A stretch of 64,000 nucleotides of DNA from assembly GCF_003966975.1 (NCBI RefSeq), contig NZ_AP018437.1, positions 1,488,001-1,552,000 on the forward strand. Reading direction: 5' to 3'. The notes beneath the pieces are model-generated. The model ran no database searches, had not been told where the DNA came from, and worked only from the letters and a program-made list of their open reading frames with translations. This document shows, piece after piece, positions 32,030-40,358 of this stretch. Origin of the DNA: Pelolinea submarina. Lineage in GTDB: Bacteria; Chloroflexota; Anaerolineae; Anaerolineales; Anaerolineaceae. A program made the position numbers and the translations under genes. Within the stretch, counting starts at the first letter, position 1. Every line of letters starts with the position of its first letter.

Positions 32030-32118
32030 CGATAATAGCAAACCTGTTGAAAGATAGGGACGCAAAGCTCTGGGTCTACGGCTGATGCAAGTCAGCTAAG
32101 ATCGCCAAGCCGCCGAAA
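32030..32118 (+). ncRNA. Cyclic di-GMP-I (GEMM) riboswitch aptamer
   Basis: The sequence carries the diagnostic GEMM-I features in order: AGCAAACC, the GAAA tetraloop, GGGACGCAAAGC and GGGTCTA, then a second hairpin and a closing GCCAAGCCGCC strand. c-di-GMP-I riboswitches control motility, pili and surface genes. Here the aptamer lies between a strong promoter and an intrinsic terminator in front of a Flp pilus operon. The usual logic is that c-di-GMP level changes read-through; the direction (on or off) cannot be read from the sequence alone. Confidence 0.9.
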
Positions 32119-32215
32119 GTCTGTTTGCTTTTTAAAGCAAAAGACAACATAGAAGTTACATTGTATATGATGCTATCAACATAGATCCCATTAAGGGATT
32201 GAATTAAGCATACAT

Positions 32216-32253
32216 AGGCGGATTGGGCGTTGGCTCTAATCTGCCTTTTTTTT
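32216..32253 (+). terminator. Intrinsic terminator in the riboswitch leader
   Basis: GGCGGATT (32217-32224) pairs with AATCTGCC (32238-32245, one G-U pair) and is followed by eight T residues. It lies about 100 bp after the aptamer and 22 bp before the first gene, so it probably forms the expression platform. Confidence 0.75.
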
Positions 32254-32274
32254 ATCGAGTTACCAGAGGAGAAT

Positions 32275-32781
32275 ATGGGAAGATTCTTACTGGAGTTGTT
32301 GAAGATAGTTTTAGTCACAGCGCTGCTGCTGGTCATCAGCTTTGGCGTATGGATCTACTTCCGCGGCACTCAGCCGATGGACATACCCGAAGCGCGCGGA
32401 ATCACATTTTGGCAGTTCATACAGGATCGTTGGAATGCTACTCAGGAAGCAGATACACGCGTAAGCGCGCTGCCGCAGTATTTAGGATGCCGTAATGACA
32501 TCTCATATTATTTTCCTCTTAATTTACGTGGTTCATTCAACTTTGCGTACGCCAGTCTCAACCCCGATTCAAAATTGGCTTATGCGTTTAAATATTGGGA
32601 AGAGCAGAAACCGGATGAGGTTCTGCCCAAGCTAAAACCGGTAAATCTTTCGGGTGTTCCCGATGCTTTCTGGTCTTATTTCGAGCGGGCATACTGGCGT
32701 GCACTGGTCAGTATCGATTACATGGCAGCTGAATGCAAGCTGGGCCCGGTCAATTTCGATGGAATCCTGGCAGGAAAGTAA
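32275..32781 (+). CDS. Hypothetical membrane-anchored protein, first gene of the Tad operon
   Basis: A protein of about 168 residues from ATG 32275, with AGAGGAG upstream. A TTG-started longer frame overlaps the terminator and is rejected. One N-terminal helix (LLELLKIVLVTALLLVISFG) precedes an outward, aromatic-rich domain (SYYFPLNLRGSFNFAYASL; AYAFKYWEEQKPDE; FWSYFERAYWRALVSIDYMA) that looks helical. It is the first gene after the c-di-GMP riboswitch and is probably part of the pilus assembly or anchoring apparatus. No named family recognised. Confidence 0.6.
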   Translation: MGRFLLELLKIVLVTALLLVISFGVWIYFRGTQPMDIPEARGITFWQFIQDRWNATQEADTRVSALPQYLGCRNDISYYFPLNLRGSFNFAYASLNPDSKLAYAFKYWEEQKPDEVLPKLKPVNLSGVPDAFWSYFERAYWRALVSIDYMAAECKLGPVNFDGILAGK

Positions 32782-32782
32782 C

Positions 32783-33328
32783 ATGAAAAACAAAATTTTT
32801 CTTTTCTGGATTTTGAGCTTATCCCTACTCGTTTTTGTCAGCGGCTGCCAGCCGGTTTCCATCTATACACAGCGGGCAACCGCCACAGCTTATTCGGCCG
32901 ACTACATGACCACTGCTATGCAAGCAGCGGAAAATGGCGCCATGGCTTTATGTAACATTGATTTTTCTGAAGATGCGGATGGATATATACAACAGGTTTG
33001 CGATACATCCACACAGCTTGGTTGTGATTTCTTTACCAATCAGATCAATCAGGCTTGGAGTGACCTGGAGCGCGCTTACAGTTCGGATGTATTGGAATGC
33101 ACACCCGCTACCAGCCGCTATATAGATGAAGGTGAACAATTTGGCATGCGCGTTCAATATTGGCAGGTCAATTTACAAGGTACTAAAGGTTGGTCGGAAA
33201 ATTCGAAAAACCGTGAATATTGGTTGCAGGTGGCAGAAGAGAACAGCAATTGGAAATTGAATCGTGTTTTGACCAGTGATGAGATCGCTTATTACATGGC
33301 TATCGATTCAGCGAGTGGAGAGGAATAG
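32783..33328 (+). CDS. Lipoprotein of the Tad operon
   Basis: A 181-residue protein. The signal peptide ends in a lipobox, LLVFVSGC (Cys near residue 22). The mature part has several Cys (CNIDFS, VCDTSTQLGCDF, LECTPATS) that could pair outside the cell, and a C-terminal beta-rich end (YWLQVAEENSNWKLNRVL). It starts 1 bp after the preceding stop. It is a likely cell-surface partner of pilus assembly in a monoderm, taking the place of outer-membrane pilotins. Function unknown. Confidence 0.6.
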   Translation: MKNKIFLFWILSLSLLVFVSGCQPVSIYTQRATATAYSADYMTTAMQAAENGAMALCNIDFSEDADGYIQQVCDTSTQLGCDFFTNQINQAWSDLERAYSSDVLECTPATSRYIDEGEQFGMRVQYWQVNLQGTKGWSENSKNREYWLQVAEENSNWKLNRVLTSDEIAYYMAIDSASGEE

Positions 33329-33350
33329 GAAGGGACTTGAGGTGTGTATT

Positions 33351-34493
33351 ATGAATAAAAAGTCAATCGCAACCATTCTAGCTTTCATCATGATTTTGGC
33401 GACAAACAACCCCGCGTTTGCGGGCAACGGCTACGGTAATTCCGATGATGATTCCGGAGAGAGCAGCACGACTGACTCGGCTGCGCCTGATCCGGGTGTC
33501 AGCAGTGGGCAGGATGATACCAAGACATCAACAATCAGGTGGATCCTGCCGCATGGCGATACTTTCATCATTGATGGTGAAGAAGTAAATATTGTCCTCG
33601 ATTGGGAAAGCCTGGACATTACTTCAGAGCGTGATGCTGGCAATGGTAATGTAACTTTCATCGGTATCGGTGGGTCAGGTGATGAATCCGATTCCAGCAG
33701 TAGTTCCTGCGGTAGTGGCAATGGCCGTGGAAATTGCAGTTGTACCTGTAATAATAATAACAACGGCAATGGAAATGGGAATAACAATGGCGGCGGACCA
33801 CTGCCCAGCAGCGACTGCGGCAATGTGTGGGTAACGCCGGGCTCCATTTCGGCGACTGCTCAACAGATTGCTCCGGATTATGCGGTTGTGGTCAACCAGG
33901 ATCCTGAACAGAATGGTGTGACCATTGAATGGCATATCAGCATTGCGCCGACAACGGTCAACTACGAAAAATGGAAGATAGTTGGCCAGCGGATGGTTGC
34001 GTGCGTCGAGAATGACTCGAACGGACACCAGAACAGAAACGGCAATGATGATGGAAATGGTGAACAGAATCGTTATGGTTGTGGTCACAATAACTGTGGA
34101 TGTCCCAGTGGTTGGACTGCCGTTATTGAGCATATTTGGGCATGCTCGGTAACCTCCAAGGTTTATAAAGAAAGTGTTGATGAGCTGGTTGCAGGTGCAT
34201 CGTTGACGCTCGATTCGCGGGCCTGGATCACTGGGGAACTGGCCGATGCTTACCCTGGCGCAACACTGCAGCATCCTGATTGGGGCATAGCGCAGACTCC
34301 GGCTTGCATATGGAATGGCGATGTATGTACTTGGGACTTCACGGCGAATATCCCTGTCGTGGATCCGGGTTGGTACGATATCAGATTGAGCGGCGCGACT
34401 TCCGGAACACGGGTATCGCCGGCGCGCAGTTTTGAAATTACAGCAGGTGAATTTGGAGTGTATCTACTGGATAACACAGCTATGACGCAGTAA
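33351..34493 (+). CDS. Secreted Asn/Gly-rich protein of the Tad operon
   Basis: A protein of about 380 residues from ATG 33351 (GAGGTG 6 bp upstream). The signal peptide ends near NPAFAG. A Ser/Asp-rich segment follows, then a low-complexity Asn/Gly/Cys tract (CSCTCNNNNNGNGNGNN, about 130-145) and a second Asn-rich loop (about 225-245, HQNRNGNDDGNGEQNRYG). These sit between beta-rich segments that look like one or two Ig-like folds (ITAGEFGVYLLDN at the end). It may be a surface or tip-associated protein of the pilus; repeats of this kind are often variable between strains. Confidence 0.55.
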   Translation: MNKKSIATILAFIMILATNNPAFAGNGYGNSDDDSGESSTTDSAAPDPGVSSGQDDTKTSTIRWILPHGDTFIIDGEEVNIVLDWESLDITSERDAGNGNVTFIGIGGSGDESDSSSSSCGSGNGRGNCSCTCNNNNNGNGNGNNNGGGPLPSSDCGNVWVTPGSISATAQQIAPDYAVVVNQDPEQNGVTIEWHISIAPTTVNYEKWKIVGQRMVACVENDSNGHQNRNGNDDGNGEQNRYGCGHNNCGCPSGWTAVIEHIWACSVTSKVYKESVDELVAGASLTLDSRAWITGELADAYPGATLQHPDWGIAQTPACIWNGDVCTWDFTANIPVVDPGWYDIRLSGATSGTRVSPARSFEITAGEFGVYLLDNTAMTQ

Positions 34494-34540
34494 GAACTGA
34501 GTTTAGCAATAAATCATGGGAAGATGATGGAGCTAAGAGA

Positions 34541-35395
34541 ATGAAGAAGATATTACCAGTATTGTTGGCGGCAGTGGCCTTTATCGTAGTGCTGTTGATT
34601 CTGTCGCCAACACCTGAAGAAAATGTGCTGGTGGCCGCCTATGACCTCTCAATGGGCCACGTAATTGAAGAAGGTGACGTAGTTTACGCTACTTTCCCCA
34701 AAGAAATGGTCCCGGAAGATGCGGTTTTTGAACCAAGCGAAATAATCGGGTTGGCATTGCTGACCGGACGTTCACAGGGAGATATTATCCGCGCTTCCAA
34801 CATTGGATCAGAACCTATGGCCCTGGCACCAAACGAGCGCGCGGTAGCGATTACGGTTGACAACGCGTCCGGTTTAGCGGGTTTGTTGCGCCCTGGAGAT
34901 CTGGTAGGTATCACAGCTGTGATTGATTCCAGTAACCAGGGAGAAAAAGGAACCTATAGTAAGGCGACAATAGAAAATCTGCGGGTTTTATATCTATCTC
35001 CAGAATTTCAGTCAATCGACCCGGACGAGAACATCCTTACAAGCGAAACCGATAATACTTCGGCAACAGTATCGACTACTCGTAAAACAGAAGGCGCATT
35101 AGTGCTGGCCGTTTCCATAGAGTCGGACAACATCGTATATGATTTCAAAGATGTGGAACCTGAATTGGGAACGCAATTACGCAATGTGAATGTTGTGGAA
35201 ATGTTAACTGCCCTGGAAGCCAGTGATGGTGCCCGTCTATATGTATATCTCATGCCGCGTAACGCTGAAGAAATGGTTACCTCTGGTTTATGGCTGCCGG
35301 AGCTGGTGATCAAACCCTATAAACCCACACCGACGGTTAATCCTTATGCATTGGAAACACCTACTCCTGCGCCGGTTGTAGTTGGAGGCGAATAA
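34541..35395 (+). CDS. cpaB: Flp pilus assembly protein CpaB/RcpC
   Basis: A 284-residue protein. One N-terminal helix (LPVLLAAVAFIVVLLIL) is followed by the SAF domain (about 28-90, VLVAAYDLSMGHVIEEGDVV; LLTGRSQGDIIRASNI) and the RcpC/CpaB region (RAVAITVDNASGLAGLLRPG, DLVGITAV). CpaB is a periplasmic or surface-side assembly factor of Tad pili; in diderms it works with the secretin, which is absent here. The stop overlaps the start of the next gene by 1 bp. Confidence 0.85.
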   Translation: MKKILPVLLAAVAFIVVLLILSPTPEENVLVAAYDLSMGHVIEEGDVVYATFPKEMVPEDAVFEPSEIIGLALLTGRSQGDIIRASNIGSEPMALAPNERAVAITVDNASGLAGLLRPGDLVGITAVIDSSNQGEKGTYSKATIENLRVLYLSPEFQSIDPDENILTSETDNTSATVSTTRKTEGALVLAVSIESDNIVYDFKDVEPELGTQLRNVNVVEMLTALEASDGARLYVYLMPRNAEEMVTSGLWLPELVIKPYKPTPTVNPYALETPTPAPVVVGGE

Positions 35396-36705
35396 TGACT
35401 GGATGGAATGCTGAAAACGAAGAAGCCGTAAGCGCTGAAGAAGCAGTTGTCATGCTTCTAGCAGGGCCGCCTTCGCGGGTGAATGCCTGGTTTACCTCAT
35501 TGCAGATGGATTCCCGTTTCCGTGTAAACACTTTTTCCACGGATCCGCAGGATCTGGAAAACAAGATGGGTTATAACCCCGAAGCAATATTGCTAGATGC
35601 AACTATCTTCAGCGGACCTGAAAATCTGACAAATTTCCTTACCAAAACGACCAGCGCGGTATATGTAGTTCTGCCGCGTGAGGCTGGTGATGATGTACGC
35701 AAGTCATTGAGCGATTTACCCTCAGTTAGGGGTGTGTTTATCAATGACATAAACCTATCGCAAATGGCCGGCCGTATCTACGCCGAGGTAATTGCCCTGC
35801 GCAACCAGGCTCCCACAATGGGGCAGGTTGGCAAAGGCTATCGCACAGAACGCATTGCGGGCGGATTACGCGTTATCACAGTATGGAGCCGCACAGGTGG
35901 CAGCGGTAAGAGCACCATCGCGGCGGCTTTAGCGCTGGAAGCAGCCCAACGCGGTATCAAAACACTACTGGTCGGTTTGGGAGTGCCGGATATTTCATTA
36001 CCGACATTCTTGAATTTGAAGACGACACCGAATTTATTTGGCTGGCTGGCAAACCCTACCTTTGAGGGAGGTATCCGGCCGAATATACAGTCAAAAGGAC
36101 TGCTGGATGTAATGGTGGGTTTGCAGGATGGGATCAAGGAAAAAGAATTGGTCAAACCGCCGGAGGATCCGGCTTCTATTAATCAATTGGTGATCAACGC
36201 TACGTTCGGTGGGTACAGCATCGTAATTCTGGATACACCTGTGTCCGGAGCCTATTTCAATGCCATTTCCGCCAGCAATACCATGGTGATGGTGACCACG
36301 CCTATGCTAGACCAGGCAGTGGTTTCCGCAGAAGCCTATCGTATGGCTTTCAAGCGTATGCGTGATCAGCACCGTATCGGTGTCGGCAACGTTTTTGTAG
36401 TGCTCAACCGCTATCGCCCTGGGCTATTGAGTTCGAATGAATGGCATGAAGCCGCGGATGCTTATACCCAAACCATGGGTATCGGGCACTTCCCGCCTGT
36501 AGCTGAAGTGATTCCGGATGTTCCCGAGGTTGCTCTGGCAGCGAATGCGGGCAGGTCGGTATTAACAGCCGGCGATGATTTTGCCGGTCCGATTCACCGT
36601 TTAGGCGATGTGTTATACGGCGGCGGCAGTGGTTCAACCCATGAAGACCAGAAGGTTATGCACTTTGGCCCGATCCGTATTCGGAAAGGGATTGTGGGAG
36701 CATAA
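35395..36705 (+). CDS. tadZ: Tad pilus localisation ATPase TadZ/CpaE
   Basis: A 436-residue protein. The N-terminal about 145 residues resemble a receiver-like (atypical response regulator) fold (VVMLLAGPPSRVNAWFTSLQ). The C-terminal MinD/ParA-like ATPase has RTGGSGKSTIAAALALEA near residue 165, then GLGVPDISLPTFLN and IVILDTPVSGAYF. The P-loop lacks the first deviant Lys of classical ParA (TGGSGKS). TadZ/CpaE places the pilus machine at a cell site. Overlap with cpaB and 3-bp spacing to tadA show co-translation. Confidence 0.85.
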   Translation: MTGWNAENEEAVSAEEAVVMLLAGPPSRVNAWFTSLQMDSRFRVNTFSTDPQDLENKMGYNPEAILLDATIFSGPENLTNFLTKTTSAVYVVLPREAGDDVRKSLSDLPSVRGVFINDINLSQMAGRIYAEVIALRNQAPTMGQVGKGYRTERIAGGLRVITVWSRTGGSGKSTIAAALALEAAQRGIKTLLVGLGVPDISLPTFLNLKTTPNLFGWLANPTFEGGIRPNIQSKGLLDVMVGLQDGIKEKELVKPPEDPASINQLVINATFGGYSIVILDTPVSGAYFNAISASNTMVMVTTPMLDQAVVSAEAYRMAFKRMRDQHRIGVGNVFVVLNRYRPGLLSSNEWHEAADAYTQTMGIGHFPPVAEVIPDVPEVALAANAGRSVLTAGDDFAGPIHRLGDVLYGGGSGSTHEDQKVMHFGPIRIRKGIVGA

Positions 36706-36708
36706 ACC

Positions 36709-37944
36709 ATGTTGGACACTTTTTATCGCACGATAAATGAGGATGAATCACATAAGGTGCTGGAAGAAGGCGCTTCCCGCATGTCGGATGGCCTTACTTT
36801 TCGTGATCTGGTTGACCTGGATAGATTAAATTCAACCGCACGCGGCATTATCCAAAAAGTACTGAATGAAAAACGCATTGATGCGGATATTGATACCATT
36901 GCCAACCTGGCGCAAAAGTTGGTGGCACGGGTTTCCGGTCTTGAATTTCTGATGCCGCTCTTCAAGCGGGATGATATTTCCAACATTTTTATTAATCCGG
37001 ATGGCACACTGCGTATCCAAAAGAAAGGCATGAAAACCTTTGAGATTGTTCGCGAGAAAATTGCCGCACAGGAAGTTGATCGCGTAGTAGAAGCGTTGTT
37101 GCGTACATCCGGCCGGGCATTATCGGAAGCGACTCCAACAGTGGATGCGAAATTACCGCGCATTGAAACGCTTCCCGGCCTTATGGGCGGCGCGCGCGTG
37201 AAGCTGATTCACCCTGTCATCGCAACCGGAAAATACGATTTACCTTCCATCAGTATCCGTTTATATCAAACGGCGCCCGTAACACCGGACGATATTATTG
37301 GTTGGAAGGTTGCGCCAGAGATTGTTATCAAGAAATTATTGGAAGTAATCGGAAAGAAAGCCCGTTTGTTGGTTCTCGGGGGCACTAATACCGGTAAGAC
37401 TACGCTGCTCTCAGCTTTATGCAATGGGGGCATCTATAAAGGAGCCCGGATTGTAAAAATTGAAGACCCGGAAGAGATTTGGCTGGATCATGACCATGTT
37501 GTCACTTTGGAAGCCAGACCGGCACCTCCCGGATCATCCGTTCCCCCTTACACGATTCGTGATGGTGTAGATGATGCCATGCGTATGTCACCCGACTGGT
37601 TAATTGTGGGTGAAGTTCGTACCGGCGACGCGGCTCTGACTCTTTTCCGTGCGCAAATGAGCGACCACCCAGGCCTTTCAACTTTCCACGCAGAAACACC
37701 TGAATTTGCCATCTATCGGGTGGGTAACTTGCTAATCTCTGATACGCAGGAGACCGATATGCGCAATGCCAAGAGTACTTTTGCCATGGCGGTGGATGTT
37801 CTCATTCAGGTAGGTTGGTCTGGCAAAGAGCGGCGCATCATGAGTATTTGGGAAGTCGAAAAGATGCTTGTGGATAACGAGGTCGTCATTCATCCCTTAT
37901 ATAGACTGGGTGATGAAGATATGAAACCGATGACGGTCAGGTAA
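36709..37944 (+). CDS. tadA: Tad pilus secretion ATPase TadA/CpaF
   Basis: A 411-residue GspE/VirB11-family ATPase. N-terminal domain, then FKRDDISNIFINPDG, Walker A LVLGGTNTGKTTLLSAL near residue 225, the Asp box IVKIEDPEEIWL, Walker B SPDWLIVGEVRTGDAAL and the His box STFHAETPE. It powers both assembly and, in Tad systems, retraction-like movements of Flp pili from the cytoplasmic face. It is shorter than many CpaF proteins by lacking a long N-terminal extension. Position between tadZ and tadB is standard. Confidence 0.9.
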   Translation: MLDTFYRTINEDESHKVLEEGASRMSDGLTFRDLVDLDRLNSTARGIIQKVLNEKRIDADIDTIANLAQKLVARVSGLEFLMPLFKRDDISNIFINPDGTLRIQKKGMKTFEIVREKIAAQEVDRVVEALLRTSGRALSEATPTVDAKLPRIETLPGLMGGARVKLIHPVIATGKYDLPSISIRLYQTAPVTPDDIIGWKVAPEIVIKKLLEVIGKKARLLVLGGTNTGKTTLLSALCNGGIYKGARIVKIEDPEEIWLDHDHVVTLEARPAPPGSSVPPYTIRDGVDDAMRMSPDWLIVGEVRTGDAALTLFRAQMSDHPGLSTFHAETPEFAIYRVGNLLISDTQETDMRNAKSTFAMAVDVLIQVGWSGKERRIMSIWEVEKMLVDNEVVIHPLYRLGDEDMKPMTVR

Positions 37945-37949
37945 TCAGA

Positions 37950-38900
37950 ATGAATAATTTTAACGAAATTGCCGCTAAGATTTTACCTTTTTTGGGAGCT
38001 GTCCTGGCTTCTTACGTGATTTATATTATCGGCCAGCAGTTATCCAAGAGTGTTTTTAAGCAAAACACTTCCAACCGGGTTAAACAGATGATTGGTTTCA
38101 AGGAAGAACAGAAAGTGAAACCATCCGATTTTGGATCAACCGAGTTCAAGATTCGTCTGGCATTTTCTAAATATCACATCGACGTCTATGAACATGAAAA
38201 ATTGGCTTTGAACCTGGCAAGGTTAGCGATATCCCTCTTGATGGTCGCTTTCTTACACTTCTTGTTTGGCTTACCGTTGATCACCAGCATGGCTGGCGGT
38301 TTAGGCGGCATTATGATTACAAATTCTTTTGCCGCGGGCGCCTGGACAGCCATGTGTAATGAGGTTGATAAAGAAATTCCGATTTTTCTTTCCGGTTTTA
38401 CCTCGACCATTCAGGTAAACCCCAACGTGCTACAGGCAGTTGAAGAAGAATCCACGGTACTCTCGTTAAATAGTCCCCTGAAAAAATGGCTAATCGAACG
38501 TTTTGTACGGCTGGGTCAGGAACGCGGCGTTTCAGCGCTGGAACCATTGGTGGAAGAGGCATTCCGTATTTCAAACTCCCTGGGCATCATGATTTTCCTG
38601 ATTGGCCGGTTATGGCGGACAGGCGGCATGGAATGGAAACGTTCATTTGCATTAGCATCCTCCAACCTGGAAGGTGTGATGGAAGCTCGCTTAATGGGGT
38701 TGGCTGCCGGCAATTCTGCCAAGGGTGCGGTTAAGCTTATTATTGGCGTGACTTTGTTTATCATCCTGGTTATGGCACGCAACCCGGTATTTAAATCTTC
38801 AATGGAGACAACTGCTGTTCAAGCTGTCTATGCAATGTCAATATTAACCATGATCTTTGGTTATGGCTTTATGAGCAATATGGTTGATAGCCTGATGTGA
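37950..38900 (+). CDS. tadB: Tad pilus inner-membrane platform protein TadB
   Basis: A 316-residue protein of the T2SF/TadB fold: an N-terminal helix (ILPFLGAVLASYVIYIIG), a pair of helices (about 85-125), a cytoplasmic helical domain (PIFLSGFTSTIQVNPNVLQA; EAFRISNSLGIMIFLIGRLW) and two C-terminal helices. It forms the membrane platform with TadC that extracts and polymerises the Flp pilin. It starts 5 bp after tadA and is 7 bp from tadC. Confidence 0.8.
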   Translation: MNNFNEIAAKILPFLGAVLASYVIYIIGQQLSKSVFKQNTSNRVKQMIGFKEEQKVKPSDFGSTEFKIRLAFSKYHIDVYEHEKLALNLARLAISLLMVAFLHFLFGLPLITSMAGGLGGIMITNSFAAGAWTAMCNEVDKEIPIFLSGFTSTIQVNPNVLQAVEEESTVLSLNSPLKKWLIERFVRLGQERGVSALEPLVEEAFRISNSLGIMIFLIGRLWRTGGMEWKRSFALASSNLEGVMEARLMGLAAGNSAKGAVKLIIGVTLFIILVMARNPVFKSSMETTAVQAVYAMSILTMIFGYGFMSNMVDSLM

Positions 38901-38907
38901 GGCAAAT

Positions 38908-39783
38908 ATGAACGAACAACTATTAAAACAAATCCTTTTGATCGGTTCAGCGGCATTAGTTGCGATGGTGGTGTATCTGTTTGCCTCTCAATTTAGCTTC
39001 GAAAAATCTTCCGGCAAAAGGGTGCGGGAGATGATTGGCAGCAATGCGAATACCTTCTTTGATCGCAGTGGTGAAAAGCTGGTTAATAAAATGAAAACCG
39101 GATTTTTAGGATCATGGAAAACCAGCCTATATTGGGCGCAGGTTAGCGGCGAATATTTGACCTGGTCGGTCGGAGGTATGCTGGTGCGCGGATTATTGGC
39201 TGCTTTGGGAATCGTAATCCTTATTCTGTTGTTCGGATTGCCATATTTCGCCTGGCTGTTGGTCATATTCGCGATTTTTATGCCTTATTTACTGGTCAAT
39301 GGCAAGGCCACTGAAACAAAGAAATTGGTCAAACGTTTACTGCCAGAGACAGCCACTGTGATTGCAGCGGAGATGGACGCCGGCAGTACCGCTGGTCAAG
39401 CCATCAGCCGTGCCGGAGAATTACCCGGACCTTTAGGCAAGGTTATCAACGATGCAGTCTCCCAATCCAGGCAAAGTGAACGGGCAATGTTCAGCCGCGG
39501 CGCCAGCAAAGGCGTTTTGATGGAAGAGCTGGGCCGGCATGATTTACCGGAGCTCTCCCGTTTTGCAATGCAGCTTGACCGGGTGGCATCCAAAGGCGTT
39601 GATGCTTCCAGAATTATGATCGAAATTGCCCGCGGTTTAGCGCGCGAATATAAATCGCAGATTCAACAAACGGCATCCAATATGGATAATGAATTGCTGG
39701 TTCCCATGACCCTTTTCTTCTTCCTGCCGTTTATTGTCTCTATCTTGGTTCCATTAATGGTGTCTTTGACAGCCGCGATGTAA
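38908..39783 (+). CDS. tadC: Tad pilus inner-membrane platform protein TadC
   Basis: A 291-residue T2SF-family protein with the same layout as TadB: N-terminal helix (ILLIGSAALVAMVVYLFA), paired helices (about 90-130, GLLAALGIVILILLFGLPYF), the cytoplasmic T2SF domain (LLPETATVIAAEMDAGSTAG, FAMQLDRVASKGVDASRIMI) and a final helix pair (MTLFFFLPFIVSILVPLMVS). It pairs with TadB as the pilus platform. It is followed, 14 bp on, by a methyltransferase-like membrane gene that is not a usual member of Tad operons. Confidence 0.8.
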   Translation: MNEQLLKQILLIGSAALVAMVVYLFASQFSFEKSSGKRVREMIGSNANTFFDRSGEKLVNKMKTGFLGSWKTSLYWAQVSGEYLTWSVGGMLVRGLLAALGIVILILLFGLPYFAWLLVIFAIFMPYLLVNGKATETKKLVKRLLPETATVIAAEMDAGSTAGQAISRAGELPGPLGKVINDAVSQSRQSERAMFSRGASKGVLMEELGRHDLPELSRFAMQLDRVASKGVDASRIMIEIARGLAREYKSQIQQTASNMDNELLVPMTLFFFLPFIVSILVPLMVSLTAAM

Positions 39784-39797
39784 AGGAAAAATAAGAA

Positions 39798-40358
39798 ATG
39801 CTACTGGATTATTTCGGAATCATACTGATGGCAATTTTAGGCGGGGCACGCCTCAACCAGGTATTAACTGGTGAATGGTGGGCGCTGCCGTTATTCGCGC
39901 ATGCGATGCTGTCAGCCTGCATGTTGGTTCTACACCGAAAAACCAGCCGTCACGCACCGTTATTGCAGCGTTTGATTGCCTGGGCATCTGCGTTGCTGCC
40001 ATTTGCTGTTCAGGTTAACAATTCTGTTCCAGCAATGAACCGTTTTCTGTCCCTGTTCGGCGTGGTGATTGCCATTTGGGCAATCGCAGCTTTGGGTAAA
40101 TCCTTTGATGTATCTCCTGCCGACCGCGGTTTAGTCAAGCGCGGCCCCTATAAATGGCTGCGCCACCCGATGTATGCCAGCGAACTATTCTCTGTTATCG
40201 TAATTGTGGTGGTTGATTTGAGTTTGCGCAATATCCTGGTCACACTGGTATTGTTGGCTACTCTTTATCTGCGCATCCATTGGGAAGAAAAAATCATTCG
40301 CGGGTATGCTGATTATGGAAAACAGGTTCGCAGCCGCGTTATTCCGGGGGTGTGGTAA
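39798..40358 (+). CDS. Isoprenylcysteine/phospholipid methyltransferase-like membrane protein
   Basis: A 186-residue protein with four to five hydrophobic helices and the C-terminal signature of the ICMT/PEMT family: RGLVKRGPYKWLRHPMYASE, then HWEEKIIRGYADYGKQVRSR and VIPGVW. These enzymes use S-adenosylmethionine to methylate membrane-embedded substrates. In a Tad operon the substrate might be a lipid or the pilin, since Tad prepilin peptidases lack the methyltransferase part of classical ones; this is speculation. It ends in a 1-bp TAATG overlap with the next gene, so it is a true operon member. Confidence 0.75.
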   Translation: MLLDYFGIILMAILGGARLNQVLTGEWWALPLFAHAMLSACMLVLHRKTSRHAPLLQRLIAWASALLPFAVQVNNSVPAMNRFLSLFGVVIAIWAIAALGKSFDVSPADRGLVKRGPYKWLRHPMYASELFSVIVIVVVDLSLRNILVTLVLLATLYLRIHWEEKIIRGYADYGKQVRSRVIPGVW

